64,000 nucleotides of DNA from positions 914,001-978,000 of the forward strand of contig OY540818.1 of the NCBI GenBank assembly GCA_961205875.1. The letters run 5' to 3'. The notes below the pieces were generated by a model, which was given only the letters and a program-made list of their open reading frames with translations, ran no database searches and was not told where the DNA came from. Positions 1 through 11,691 of this stretch are shown here, in pieces; position 1 is the first letter of the stretch, and every line of letters begins with the position of its first letter. The DNA is from Sialis fuliginosa (lineage: Eukaryota; Arthropoda; Insecta; Megaloptera; Sialidae). The position numbers and the translations under genes were made by a program.

Positions 1-565
1 CAATTCTGTATGTGTAATAATTTTAATTTTAGAATTAAAATGATACACGAATTTTTTTGTTACAATTAAAATTATGTACATAATTTTAATTCAAACATTC
101 AATTTTTCACGTGTATTAAATTTTATTAAGAATTAAAATGATACACGAATTTTTTTGTTACAATTAAAATTATATACATAATTTTAATTCAAACATTCAA
201 TTCTGCACGTGTAGTAATTTTTATTTTAGAATTAAAATGTTACACGAATTTTTTTTTTACATTTAAAATTATGTACATAATTTTAATTCAAACATTCAAT
301 TTTACATGTGTAATAATTTTTATTTTAGAATTAAAATGTTACACGAATTTTTTTGTTACAATTAAAATTATGTACATAATTTTAATTCAAGCATACAATT
401 TTGCATGTATTTTAATTTTTATTTTAGAATTAAAATGATGTACGAATTTTTATGTTACAATTAAAATTATGTACATAATTTTAATTCAAGCATACAATTT
501 TGCATGTATTTTAATTTTTATTTTAGAATTAAAATGATGTACGAATTTTTTTGTTACAATTAAAA
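1..565. repeat. 99-bp AT-rich tandem satellite (about 6 units)
   Basis: Units begin at about 1, 100, 198, 297, 396 and 495, giving a 98-99 bp period. Each contains the landmarks CAATTTTGCATGTATTTTA, GAATTAAAATGATACACGAA and ATTAAAATTATGTACATAAT. The last of these is self-complementary around TGTACA, so each unit has a short palindrome. The array breaks at 566 where a Helitron starts and seems to resume for about 40 bp near 3996. No coding potential is seen. Confidence 0.85.
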
Positions 566-577
566 TCCATACTAATA

Positions 578-3064
578 CACTGCTTGTCACAATTAGTGGG
601 ACACTTTTTCAATGTAACACAGTTTTGGTAAATATTGTCATATTAAGATGAAAATTTATAAAAATCATTAGTGTGGTGTTGTTTCAAAGCCCGAAGAGTA
701 AAAACTTTGTGCGTGCATCGATAGCGGGTGTACAACCCTTGGAGGGGTGAAAAATGGAAAGTGACAGTTTCAAGTATTGAAAAAAAAGTTTAAAAACTAT
801 TTATTCCAAGATAATGATAAAATTCACATTAATTTTTATACGTAGAACTTATTTGAACCCTAAAGGTATAAATTATTTTTTTTAAATCAATATTTAATTC
901 TATTTACCACCTGTTATCATCCCCTAAATTTAGGTTATTAGAAATATAGGAAAATATGAAAGAAATTTTAAAAATCTTCAAGGGTTGTTAGAAATAATCA
1001 CAATAAATATAAATTTACAATTTCAATAAAATCCAGTAATTTTCAACCACTTTTCTACCCTTTAATAATCAACCCCCTGTGTATTACAATTAATTCGAAC
1101 AACGTAAGTAAAGATAAATTTTTGAAATTTACAAAATAGGTAGTAAACTGTATATACAACGGTACTGTATGTTAAAAAACACAAATAAATTATAAGGGTA
1201 GGCTTCAACCCTTAAATACTAAACCGCCCCAAATAATAGGCGTAGAATATTAAATTTATGTGTGATTTTATAAGAAATCAATTAATGCTTTTATTTGAAG
1301 ATTTTTGTAAAAATTTTGTGCACCACAATTCACCCCTACGGATGTAGCTACCCTAAATTTAAAAAATATACACTTTTTTTAAAACATCGTATCTAAAAAT
1401 TCAGTGGAATTTTTTTGTCATCCTTTCGTAATATAAAAGATCGACATTTTATCTGTCTACACTGGTAAAATTAAAACAATACACTAACAGGAACTACCCT
1501 TAAATTCATATTTCTTAAAAATAAAATAAATTTTATTTCAATTAATATTGAAAATATAGGTATCTATGGAAATTAATAGACAATTTATGAGTTTATCATA
1601 AGTTTGGCTCAAATTAATTCAATCATTCAGAGACGTTGAAATTTACAAAATGTGTAGTAAACTGTGTATACAACAGAATTGTATGTTAAAAAACACAAAT
1701 AAGTTATAAGGGTAGTCATCAACCCTTAAAAACTAAATCACCCCCGATAACAGGGTTGTAAATTGAATTCAATTGCGATTTTATGAAAAATCAATTAAAG
1801 CTGTTATTTAACAATTTTTTTGAAAATTTTATGCACCACAATTCACCTCTACGGATATAGGTACCCTCAATTTAAAAAAATATACACATTTTTTTAAATA
1901 TGGTATCTAGACAGTCCGTGGTATTTTTGTTACATCCTTTCGTAATATAAAAGGCCGACATTTGTTCTTTCATTACCGGTAAAATTAAAACAATATATTA
2001 TCAGAAACGTCTCAAAACGATTGAATTAATTTGAGCCAAACTTACAAAAAACTCGTAAATTGTCTATTAATTTCCATAGATACCTATATTTTCAATATTA
2101 ATTGAAATAAAATTTATTTTATTTTTAAGAAATATGAATTTAAGGGTAGTTCCTGTTAGTGTATTGTTTTAATTTTACCAGTGTAGACAGATAAAATGTC
2201 GATCTTTTATATTACGAAAGGATGACAAAAAAATTCCACTGAATTTTTAGATACGATGATTTAAAAAAAGTGTATATTTTTTAAATTTAGGGTAGCTACA
2301 TCCGTAGGGGTGAATTGTGGTGCACAAAATTTTTACAAAAATCTTCAAATAAGAGCATTAATTGATTTCTTATAAAATCACACTTAAATTTAATATTCTA
2401 CCCTACTATTTGGGGCGGTTTAGTATTTAAGGGTTGAAGCCTACCCTTATAATTTATTTGTGTTTTTTAACATACAGTACCGTTGTATATACAGTTTACT
2501 ACCTATTTTGTAAATTTCAAAAATTTATCTTTACTTACGTTGTTCGAATTAATTGTAATACACAGGGGGTTGATTATTAAAGGGTAGAAAAGTGGTTGAA
2601 AATTACTGGATTTTATTGAAATTGTAATTTTATATTTATTGTGATTATTTCTAACAACCCTTGAAGATTTTTAAAATTTCTTTCATATTTTCCTATATTT
2701 CTAATAACCTAAATTTAGGGGATGATAACAGGTGGTAAATAGAATTAAATATTGATTTAAAAAAAATAATTTATACCTTTAGGGTTCAAATAAGTTCTAC
2801 GTATAAAAATTAATGTGAATTTTATCATTATCTTGGAATAAATAGTTTTTAAACTTTTTTTTCAATACTTGAAACTGTCACTTTCCATTTTTCACCCCTC
2901 CAAGGGTTGTACACCCGCTATCGATGCACGCACAAAGTTTTTACTCTTCGGGCTTTGAAACAACACCACACTAATGATTTTTATAAATTTTCATCTTAAT
3001 ATGACAATATTTACCAAAACTGTGTTACATTGAAAAAGTGTCCCACTAATTGTGACAAGCAGTG
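578..3064. mobile_element. Foldback DNA transposon with 1.05-kb inverted arms, TA target duplication
   Basis: The element starts CACTGCTTGTCAC and ends GTGACAAGCAGTG. TA flanks both sides (576-577 and 3065-3066). Removing it and one TA restores the Helitron 5' end seen intact at 61980, so the boundaries are exact. The arms 578-1624 and 2019-3064 are nearly identical inverted copies. The spacer 1625-2018 is not unique sequence but a diverged direct copy of about 1118-1500. The TA duplication suggests the Tc1/mariner superfamily. No transposase is encoded. The superfamily call rests on the target duplication and a CACTG terminus only. Confidence 0.85.
1625..2018. repeat. Spacer of the foldback element: diverged direct copy of the arm segment
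   Basis: Shared landmarks in order are GAAATTTACAAAAT, GTAGTAAACTGT, TATGTTAAAAAACACAAATAA, TTATAAGGGTAG, CACCACAATTCACC and CATCCTTTCGTAATATAAAA. The spacer copy differs from the arm copy at many positions, whereas the two arms hardly differ. The internal direct duplication is therefore older than the event that made or last homogenised the inverted arms. Confidence 0.8.
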
Positions 3065-4039
3065 TATTATAAATGCGAAAGTGTGTCTGTCTGTCTGTCT
3101 GTCTGTCTGTTACCTTTTCACGGCTAAACCACTGAACCGATCTTGATGAAATTTGGCAGTGAGATAGCTTGCATCCCGTGGACGGACATAGGCTACTTCG
3201 TATCTCGAAAATTCAACCCCTATTGAATTGCAAGGGGGTGGAAATATTTTATTTTTTTCAGTAATTAATATTTTACCCCCCGTTACATATGTAGGGTTGT
3301 AAGTGGTTTCATTAGATCCGGCGGGAAAAATACTACGGGGGTAAGGGTTTTAGGAGGAAAAACAACCCTCTATCTCGCATAGGAGCCGAGATATTTACGA
3401 TTTTGTATAATGAAAGAAAACCAAAAATAAGACAATTTTTATATTTTACCCCCTGTCGCATATGAGGGGTTGTCATTGGTTTCGTTTAATCTGTTGGAAA
3501 AAATACTACGGAAGAGGGGTTTCTAGAGGGAAAAATCAACCCCTTATCTGATCATCTCGCATAGGAGTCGACACTTATATTATAAATGCGAAAGCGTGTT
3601 TCTCAGTCTGTCTATTTGTTACGTGTTCACGGCTAAACCGCTTAACCGATCTTGATGAAATTTGGCAGCGAGATAGATTGCATCCAGAGAATGTATATAG
3701 GCTACTTCGTATCTCGAAATTTCAACCCCTATTGAATTGCAAGGGGGTGGAAATATTTTATTTTTTTCAGTAATTAATATTTTACCCCCCGTTACATATG
3801 AAGGGTTGTAAGTGGTTTCATTAGATCCGGCGGGAAAAATACTACGGGAGCGGGGGTTTCAGGGGGAAAAACAACCCTCTATCTCGCATAGGAGCCGAGA
3901 TATTTACGATTTTGTATAATGAAGAAAACCAAAAATAAGAATATTTTAATATTTCGTCCCCTGTCACATATGAAGGGTTGTTATTGGTTTCAATTTTGCT
4001 TGTATTTTAATTTTTATTTTATTATAATTTATTTATTTT

Positions 4040-4402
4040 ATTATGTCCTGACATAATAATAATTCGACGAATTAAAATTATGTCACGACATAATTTTAAT
4101 TCATTGAATTAAAATTATGCTGTGACATAATTTTAATTCGTCGTATTTTAATTATGCTGCAACATAATAATAATCGCAGAATTATTATTATGTCGGGACA
4201 TAATTTTAATTCATTGAATTATTATTATGTCGTGACATAATTTTAATGATTTAATTTTATGTTGGGACATAATAAAAATTATTTAAATTTATGTTGTGAC
4301 ATAATAATAATTCAATGAATTTCCTATGCTCTCTTATGTATTCGAAATTAATTTTATGTTAAAGCATAATTTTAAATATATTTTATTATGCTGTGACATA
4401 AT
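4040..4402. repeat. Array of 18-bp palindromes (ATTATGTCGTGACATAAT type)
   Basis: About ten near-palindromic cores related to ATTATGTCGTGACATAAT are spaced roughly 30-50 bp apart and joined by AATTAAAA or AATAATAAT linkers. Each core could extrude a small hairpin. The cores vary mainly at the central 4-6 bp while the outer arms stay complementary. No coding frame is present. From 4403 to 4636 there is only AT-rich sequence ending in (TA)n, with nothing recognisable. Confidence 0.75.
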
Positions 4403-4636
4403 AAAAATGTGTACAAAAAATTTCGTTTTTTTTTTTAATTCAAAAACATGTTTTTTATTTTATATGTAAAAATTTTACCATTAAAAAGTAAAACGGCGTG
4501 CCATAATGACCATATTTTCCAGACCCCATGATATGAGCAGATTTTTCACATAACTGTCTCCCATGTTATGAAATATTTCAAATTACAATCAAAATATTAA
4601 TTAAACTAAATGAATTATATATATGTATATATATAT

Positions 4637-6949
4637 ATGTATATTTAAATATACCTATTTTGTAGGGGTTTTTTTTTAGGTCAAAATATTAATTAAAGAA
4701 CTAAACCAATGTTCAAATCATTTTAATTAATAGCGCTTATTTTAATTTTCAACATTTTTGTCTTCATCAGAAATTAATAATTATCCCTATAAGAAATCAT
4801 AAACATAAGTAAGTAACATAAGCAAATGAACAAGATATTCATAGATATAAACATATTTTTTTTACTTACAATTTAAACAGTAATTAGTGTGACCATATGT
4901 ATGTAGTAAAAGATGCATATTACATCAAAAAAATTTTTTTTAAATATTAAAAAGTACCCATTCTTGTACAAAAGACTAAAAATATGTAAATGTGATATCC
5001 AACAGATAAAACAATATATAAAAACAATTTCTTTAAAACATTAAAACTTAAAAATTTAGTTTAAAAACGTTAAAAATAAATAAAATTCGTATCACATTGT
5101 ATCACATGTTGAAAAGTATTTATACTAAGATAAAACTTAATTAAACAAGAACCATCAATTGTTTTTACTTAAAACTAGTTACAAATTTATTATACAAACA
5201 TGAAAAAAGAAATAAAATTACTAGTGTTTCAATGAAAGAAAAGCACTAGTATTACAAACTTAATTATATTTATTACATCTATGGAAAACAAAAATCTTAT
5301 CTATGTTAAATGTCAATTTTAAGTACAAGGTAACCTAGAAAGAATTTTTTAAAAATTTTTTAAAAAGAGAGAAAAAAAGGGGACAAAAACCAACAAAATC
5401 AAACTAAAACATATACCTAATCAAACAAAAATGAAAAAAGTTAAAATTAATAGAAAAACCAAAAAATGGCATACAATACAAGCAAAAAGCAACGTGGAAA
5501 GAAGAAGAAAGAGGAAAAAAGAAAATTTATTTAATTAAATTTAGATATGATTCTTTGAGGTGATTAAGATTTTCTCTAGAGTTAAGACATTTAGGTTCTT
5601 TTAAGATATGTAACGATTCACTAAGTAATCTTTTTTTTAAAATAGGCTGAAAATCTAAAATTTCAACATCACCATATTCAACTTCGTGACCAGTCTGTTG
5701 TATATGGGTACGAAGTGCAGTAACTTCATTTTTAGCATATTTATGACTGTTGATTCTCTTTTGCAAGTATTGTTTAGATTGCCCTAAGTAAGAATAATCA
5801 CAAGAACATTTAAGTTTATAAATAACGTTAGAACATTTCATCTTATCAGTTTTATTTTTTAATTTAGAAAAAAAAATTTTTGTAGTATACTTATTTTTGT
5901 TTATCATTTTTATATTATGTCCAGAAACAACTCTTTTCATTTTTTCAGATAAAATAGGTATATACGGGAATGAAAAATATATTTGATCATCATAAGAGTA
6001 ATTGGAATTTTCTGCAACAGCCAAACTTTTACTATTTTTATTATGTCCATAAAGTATACTTTTGAGTCTATTATTTATAGTGTTTTTAAGAAAATTAATG
6101 GGATAACCATTTAATAAGAAAATATTGTAAACTTTGTTGAGTATTTGACTTCTATATTTAAAATTAGTGAATTTAATTGCCCGGTCTAAAATAGCAGTAA
6201 TAACATTACGTTTATGTTCAATAGAGGAATTAGAATTGTAGTTCAAATATCTAGCAGACCAGGTAGGTTTAGTATACCATATGGTTTCAACTTTATTATG
6301 TTTGTTAACCAAAATTTTTATATCTAAAAAACTAATTTCTCTATTTTGATTTTCAAGTTCATAAGAAAATTGTAATCTATCATGAAAAGAATTAAAGCTA
6401 TTGCATAAAGTTTCAATTTTATCCGAAGGTATTGCTGTAATGATGTCATCAACATATCTTTTAAAAAAAGGAATCTCATAATCTACATTTTTCAAAACAG
6501 ACTCTTGTAGTTCGTTCATAATAATATCAGCCAAAACAACAGATAGAGATGAACCCATAGGTGCTCCATAAATTTGTGAATAAAATTGATTTTTAAACTG
6601 GAAATATGACGTATTGCAACAAAATTTCAAACCATCAATAAAATCGTCCTTCTCAATATTAGTGTATTTTTTTATTTCTTCCCATTTATTAGTGATAATC
6701 TCAATAGTAGTATCGATAGGTATGTTAGTAAACAATGATTTAACATCAAGTGAAATTAATTTATATTTATTAGGTATATGAAAATCTTTAATAAATTCAT
6801 GGAATTCCCAAGAGTCTCTCACGGTATTATTATTAGCAGTAATATTTTTTAAAATATCAGAGAAAAATTTTGACAATTTTTGTTGTGGGCTATTATATGA
6901 AGCAACTATAGGTCTGACAGGATTATTTACTTTATGTAATTTTATCAAC
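4637..6949 (-). mobile_element. Penelope-like element, 5'-truncated, left half of a head-to-head pair
   Basis: Reverse-strand copy holding the 3' untranslated region with a hammerhead motif and the C-terminal half of the RT/GIY-YIG ORF. Its 3' end lies in (TA)n near 4637. Its 5' end is cut within the RT domain and joined at 6946-6949 to a second copy on the plus strand. The arms 4641-6881 and 6950-9190 are almost identical. They share amino-acid variants (for example VRDSWEF, DRLQFSYELE, KSLAVAENS) that differ from the copies at 27611-41762. Confidence 0.9.
4708..4786 (-). ncRNA. Hammerhead ribozyme candidate of the Penelope-like element
   Basis: On the minus strand the core CTGATGA (4764-4770) is followed by a small stem II (ACA/TGT around AAAA), then GAAA, a stem III (ATTAA/TTAAT) and TA at the predicted cleavage site. 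Hammerhead motifs are known from the terminal regions of Penelope-like elements. Stem I is short with a mismatch, so activity is not certain. Confidence 0.65.
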
Positions 6950-6951
6950 AA
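5527..6951 (-). pseudogene. Penelope-like RT/GIY-YIG polyprotein, N-terminally truncated
   Basis: The 474-aa frame begins at LIKLHKVNNPVRPI, which is about residue 417 of the full protein at 34582. The whole N-terminal region and the start of the RT are therefore missing. It keeps RT motif A (LDVKSLFTN), motif B (GAPMGSS), the catalytic YVDD, and the C-terminal GIY-YIG region (IYKLKCS...YSYLGQS...RINSH). The frame is free of stops but has no genuine start, so it is a dead fragment as it stands. It could be read only as part of a longer transcript. The protein is identical to its inverted partner at 6955-8304 over the shared part. Confidence 0.9.
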
Positions 6952-6954
6952 AAA

Positions 6955-8304
6955 TTGTCAAAATTTTTCTCTGATATTTTAAAAAATATTACTGCTAATA
7001 ATAATACCGTGAGAGACTCTTGGGAATTCCATGAATTTATTAAAGATTTTCATATACCTAATAAATATAAATTAATTTCACTTGATGTTAAATCATTGTT
7101 TACTAACATACCTATCGATACTACTATTGAGATTATCACTAATAAATGGGAAGAAATAAAAAAATACACTAATATTGAGAAGGACGATTTTATTGATGGT
7201 TTGAAATTTTGTTGCAATACGTCATATTTCCAGTTTAAAAATCAATTTTATTCACAAATTTATGGAGCACCTATGGGTTCATCTCTATCTGTTGTTTTGG
7301 CTGATATTATTATGAACGAACTACAAGAGTCTGTTTTGAAAAATGTAGATTATGAGATTCCTTTTTTTAAAAGATATGTTGATGACATCATTACAGCAAT
7401 ACCTTCGGATAAAATTGAAACTTTATGCAATAGCTTTAATTCTTTTCATGATAGATTACAATTTTCTTATGAACTTGAAAATCAAAATAGAGAAATTAGT
7501 TTTTTAGATATAAAAATTTTGGTTAACAAACATAATAAAGTTGAAACCATATGGTATACTAAACCTACCTGGTCTGCTAGATATTTGAACTACAATTCTA
7601 ATTCCTCTATTGAACATAAACGTAATGTTATTACTGCTATTTTAGACCGGGCAATTAAATTCACTAATTTTAAATATAGAAGTCAAATACTCAACAAAGT
7701 TTACAATATTTTCTTATTAAATGGTTATCCCATTAATTTTCTTAAAAACACTATAAATAATAGACTCAAAAGTATACTTTATGGACATAATAAAAATAGT
7801 AAAAGTTTGGCTGTTGCAGAAAATTCCAATTACTCTTATGATGATCAAATATATTTTTCATTCCCGTATATACCTATTTTATCTGAAAAAATGAAAAGAG
7901 TTGTTTCTGGACATAATATAAAAATGATAAACAAAAATAAGTATACTACAAAAATTTTTTTTTCTAAATTAAAAAATAAAACTGATAAGATGAAATGTTC
8001 TAACGTTATTTATAAACTTAAATGTTCTTGTGATTATTCTTACTTAGGGCAATCTAAACAATACTTGCAAAAGAGAATCAACAGTCATAAATATGCTAAA
8101 AATGAAGTTACTGCACTTCGTACCCATATACAACAGACTGGTCACGAAGTTGAATATGGTGATGTTGAAATTTTAGATTTTCAGCCTATTTTAAAAAAAA
8201 GATTACTTAGTGAATCGTTACATATCTTAAAAGAACCTAAATGTCTTAACTCTAGAGAAAATCTTAATCACCTCAAAGAATCATATCTAAATTTAATTAA
8301 ATAA
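6955..8304 (+). pseudogene. Penelope-like RT/GIY-YIG polyprotein, N-terminally truncated
   Basis: The 449-aa frame corresponds to about residues 441-889 of the full protein at 34582. RT motif A (LDVKSLFTN), motif B (GAPMGSS) and YVDD are present, as is the C-terminal GIY-YIG endonuclease with YKLKCS, YLGQS and RINSH. The upstream part of the RT, including the KLHK/RPIV region, is absent because of the head-to-head junction at 6946. The apparent methionine is fortuitous (a TTG codon in the alignment to full copies), so this is an inactive fragment. Confidence 0.9.
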
Positions 8305-9045
8305 ATTTTCTTTTTTCCTCTTTCTTCTTCTTTCCACGTTGCTTTTTGCTTGTATTGTATGCCATTTTTTGGTTTTTCTATTAATTTTAACTTTTTTCAT
8401 TTTTGTTTGATTAGGTATATGTTTTAGTTTGATTTTGTTGGTTTTTGTTCCCCTTTTTTTCTCTCTTTTTAAAAAATTTTTAAAAAATTCTTTCTAGGTT
8501 ACCTTGTACTTAAAATTGACATTTAACATAGATAAGATTTTTGTTTTCCATAGATGTAATAAATATAATTAAGTTTGTAATACTAGTGCTTTTCTTTCAT
8601 TGAAACACTAGTAATTTTATTTCTTTTTTCATGTTTGTATAATAAATTTGTAACTAGTTTTAAGTAAAAACAATTGATGGTTCTTGTTTAATTAAGTTTT
8701 ATCTTAGTATAAATACTTTTCAACATGTGATACAATGTGATACGAATTTTATTTATTTTTAACGTTTTTAAACTAAATTTTTAAGTTTTAATGTTTTAAA
8801 GAAATTGTTTTTATATATTGTTTTATCTGTTGGATATCACATTTACATATTTTTAGTCTTTTGTACAAGAATGGGTACTTTTTAATATTTAAAAAAAATT
8901 TTTTTGATGTAATATGCATCTTTTACTACATACATATGGTCACACTAATTACTGTTTAAATTGTAAGTAAAAAAAATATGTTTATATCTATGAATATCTT
9001 GTTCATTTGCTTATGTTACTTACTTATGTTTATGATTTCTTATAG

Positions 9046-9122
9046 GGATAATTATTAATTTCTGATGAAGACAAAAATGTTGAAAATTAAAATAAGCGCT
9101 ATTAATTAAAATGATTTGAACA
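9046..9122 (+). ncRNA. Hammerhead ribozyme candidate of the Penelope-like element
   Basis: Core CTGATGA at 9062-9068, stem II ACA/TGT with an AAAA loop, GAAA at 9082-9085, stem III ATTAA.../TTAAT, then TA with predicted cleavage after 9108. Stem I would pair AATTT with AAAT and then continue with mismatches. The same elements occur in every Penelope-like copy in the window that retains its 3' part. Confidence 0.65.
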
Positions 9123-9654
9123 TTGGTTTAGTTCTTTAATTAATATTTTGACCTAAAAAAAAACCCCTACAAAATAGGTATATTTAAATAATATCAAGAT
9201 GGTCATATATATGAATACTTATATATGTATATATATATATGTGGTGAGTATTTTTCAGGGACTTTTTATATATCCAGTGTATTATTTGGGGACATTTGTA
9301 TACATCGGGGACAGGTCTCGAAAAATCCACATATTAATTGTATTTTTCGGGGACATTCCGTATATATGCACAGTATATATTTAACGACTACTTCGGGGAC
9401 CTAAATTAATATACATGGAATACCAACAGATGGCGCTACCGTGATTGTTTTTAAAACTGGTTTGACCAGATCAGTGATTTTTCAAGCAATGTCGATTTAT
9501 TTTGTTATTCACTTTAAAGGGCCGTATTCTGAAAAAAATGTTTTTATATTCTAATTAAATATTAAAATACCAAATTGATTTGTGGAGTTAATAATTAAAC
9601 CAAATAATAATTATTCAAATTATTATTATTGCTTAAATTGTTTGTATGTATATT

Positions 9655-10009
9655 CAATAGCGTACCTTGAGGGGGAGGGGGGTTATTTGCCTAGAGGGCG
9701 GCAAAATTAGTGATTGGGGGCGACAAATTTGAGTTAGCAAATAAAAAATATAGTGCAACGTAGGGAGGGTGGCAAATTTGCTAACTGTTAAGCGCGGATC
9801 CAGGGGTTGGTAATGGGGGACATGACCCCTCCCAAATCTCAAAAATTAAATATAAAAATGTTCATTTATTTTTTTACATGTTACAGTCCATCACCCCTCC
9901 CCCCCGCCACAATTGTCATTTCTCAGATCATGACCCCCCCCCCAAATTGTAAACCTAGATCCGCGCCTGCTAGCTGTCCTGAGTGGTAGAAACCTACGGT
10001 ACGCCACTG
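9655..10009. mobile_element. hAT-type non-autonomous element (CAGTGGCGTACC ends)
   Basis: The ends are CAATAGCGTACC (left) and GGTACGCCACTG (right), flanked by TGTATATT and TGTGTATT. That is an 8-bp target duplication with one mismatch. The same element in copy B (55912-56268) has a perfect TGTATATT duplication. An 8-bp duplication with CAGTG-type ends fits hAT. The interior is G-rich and non-coding and contains a further nested element. Confidence 0.75.
9789..9969. mobile_element. 181-bp MITE nested in the hAT-type element
   Basis: Ends TAAGCGCGGATCCAGG and CCTAGATCCGCGCCTG are imperfect inverted repeats. They are flanked by CTAACTGT and CTAGCTGT, an 8-bp target duplication with one mismatch, again hAT-like. 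The interior contains CATGACCCC and its C-run variants. The same MITE sits at the same place in copy B, so it arrived before the two copies separated. Confidence 0.7.
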
Positions 10010-10309
10010 TGTGTATTACCTAACCTCCTCCTTTTTTTGAAGTTTGTAAAAATAAGGTATAATTAAATACCATAGACATAGACATAGAGCATGGACCGCG
10101 CTTTCTGTATTAACATAATGATGTAACATTTCTCCAAAACAGTGAGAGAAATGCGGTGGCGTTTGGGATATATCTATCTCTTTTTCTAATAAGATTGAAA
10201 TAGACACTACTGTTTAAAAAAGGACAAGTATGTCCTAAACCTATTTCAATATCTTTCTTTTGACACGGCTCTGTTTTCAAGTCAGATACGCAATCCATTC
10301 TCTATATCT

Positions 10310-10695
10310 TTTACCATTATGTGACAGATGAGTTATACGCATGCGCATAAAATGTACCACGAAATTTAAAAAAAGTTATTTTTTAAATTCTTTTTCTTTT
10401 TCTTTTGTATTTCATTTAAACTTGATATTGATATGAAATTACTTAATTAGATATTAATAAGTCTTAATAATAATATATAAACTGTCATTTGTTAAATATT
10501 CGGTTATTTATGATCTTTTTTTATGGAAAGATAATTTGAAAGTCCATGTACGTTGTATGTCTTTACAAATGGATAACATATAAAAATATGATTTTTATTT
10601 TCAAATAAACGTACATTATGTTTTTAAATATTTGGAAAAATGTATAAATATGTTATTTGTGTCTTCACATCAGTTATGAATGATATTTCAAGAAA
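10310..10695 (+). repeat. Left subterminal inverted repeat of copy A
   Basis: Inverted counterpart of 26605-27003. Landmarks shared in reverse complement are ACGCATGCGCATAAAATGTAC, CATTTAAACTTGATATTGATATG, ACGTACATTATGTTTTTAAA and CACATCAGTTATGAATGATAT, with scattered differences and small indels. The same segment occurs in copy B at 57290-57680. Copy B keeps a 14-bp piece near ACGGTATTCGTAC that this arm has lost but the right arm has kept. Confidence 0.75.
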
Positions 10696-10749
10696 TCTAT
10701 AAGTAAACATTTTTGCAATAATTTGACAGTTTTATTTCTTCTACTTAAC

Positions 10750-10755
10750 GAATAG
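10750..10755. repeat. Target-site duplication GAATAG, left
   Basis: GAATAG precedes the palindromic element here and follows it at 25145-25150. The uninterrupted site in copy B reads CTTAACGAATAGGTACTTCGG with a single GAATAG (57731-57736). This fixes both ends of the insertion to the base. Confidence 0.95.
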
Positions 10756-10919
10756 AGTAGAGGAGTCAAGTCACTCCTGGCTCAATTGTTCATGATTTTC
10801 CCGCTAGATGTCGCCACATGTACTTTAATCAAATTCATAGCCTATCAAGGTTTGTATCTTTGCTAAGCGGTTTGTATATTTGCTAAGTGTATCATTCTTG
10901 GAATTTATTTCAGGGGGGT

Positions 10920-11690
10920 GGTGAAGCGGGGGTTAACGTATACGCGGGTGAAGCCGCGGTATATTAAAATTAGAATTGAATTATATATTACAACTAAATA
11001 CATAAAAATAGCTAAATCAGCGAAATGTTGTTGCAGGTGTTCTAGATATCATATTACATTCTTGGAATATTGTCTCTGAAATTATTTATTTATGTAAATT
11101 AGACCAAGAAGATTTAGATAATTAAATTAAATAATATTCAGAAGCCATTCTGATTGATAGATTAGTTATTGTAGGGGTGAAGCGGGGGTTAACGTATACG
11201 CGGGTGAATCTTAGAAAATTGTCTCTGAAATTATTTATTTGTGCAAATTAGACCAAGAAGATTTAGATAATTAAATTAAAAAATATTCAGAAGCCATTCT
11301 GATTGATAGATTAGATAGTGGAGAGGTAAAGCAGGGGTATAAAATTTATATTCGCTATGCAGCAGGTATATCATATTACATTCTTGGAATATTGTCTCTG
11401 AAATTATTTATTTGTTTCAACACATAATAAGAAGATAAAGATAATTAAATTTAAAAAAAAATATTCAGAAGCCATTCTGATTGATAGATTAGTTAGTGGA
11501 GAGGTGAAGCCACGGTATAAAATGTATAATTGAAAGTATATTTGCAATGAAGCTATGTTGATGTAAGTGTTTTAGATATTATATTACATTCTAGGAATTT
11601 TTCTGATTATAATTATTTTTAAATTGTCTTTGGAATTAATTATTTGTGCACAATGAATATAAATTAAACCAACACATAACAAAAAGTAAC
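10920..11690 (+). repeat. Degenerate tandem modules inside the left arm
   Basis: Motifs such as GAAGCGGGGGTTAACGTATA (10923, 11169), AATATTCAGAAGCCATTCTG, TTGTCTCTGAAATTATTTAT and GACCAAGAAGATTTAGATAA recur three or four times between 10920 and 11690 with a spacing of about 120-250 bp. The mirror set lies at about 24210-24980. No coding frame is seen. The recurrent CGCGGGTGAAGCCGCGG is a small GC hairpin. Confidence 0.65.
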
Positions 11691-11691
11691 A

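Larger units (their letters stand above)
566..3995 (+). mobile_element. Helitron-like element, dimeric body, 3' end lost, interrupted by a foldback element
   Basis: The left end TCCATACTAATA, continued after the insertion by TTATAAATGCGAAAGTGTG, is the same 5' end as the complete element at 61980-62923. It follows an A, as expected for Helitron insertion between A and T. The body is two related units of about 500 bp (3067-3574 and 3575-3995). Each has a CTGT-rich start, the stretch GGCTAAACC...GATGAAATTTGGCA and a C/G-rich TTTACCCCC region. No Rep/helicase is encoded, so it is non-autonomous. The CTAG terminus is missing: the second unit stops inside the motif after GGTTGTTATTGG and satellite sequence follows. 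Confidence 0.7.
6946..9220 (+). mobile_element. Penelope-like element, 5'-truncated, right half of a head-to-head pair
   Basis: Plus-strand partner of the copy at 4637-6949. It starts inside the RT about 25 codons further in than its partner. The junction shows 4 bp of microhomology (CAAC, 6946-6949) that fits both parent sequences. The copy runs through stop codon 8304, a long AT-rich 3' region, a hammerhead motif and the tail ACCCCTACAAAATAGG...CAAGATGGTCATATATATG, and ends in (TA)n next to the element at 9241. Confidence 0.9.

Noticed and set aside
1..565. Regularly spaced repeats that might suggest a CRISPR array
   Set aside because: The whole 99-bp unit repeats with no unique spacers, and the context is eukaryotic.
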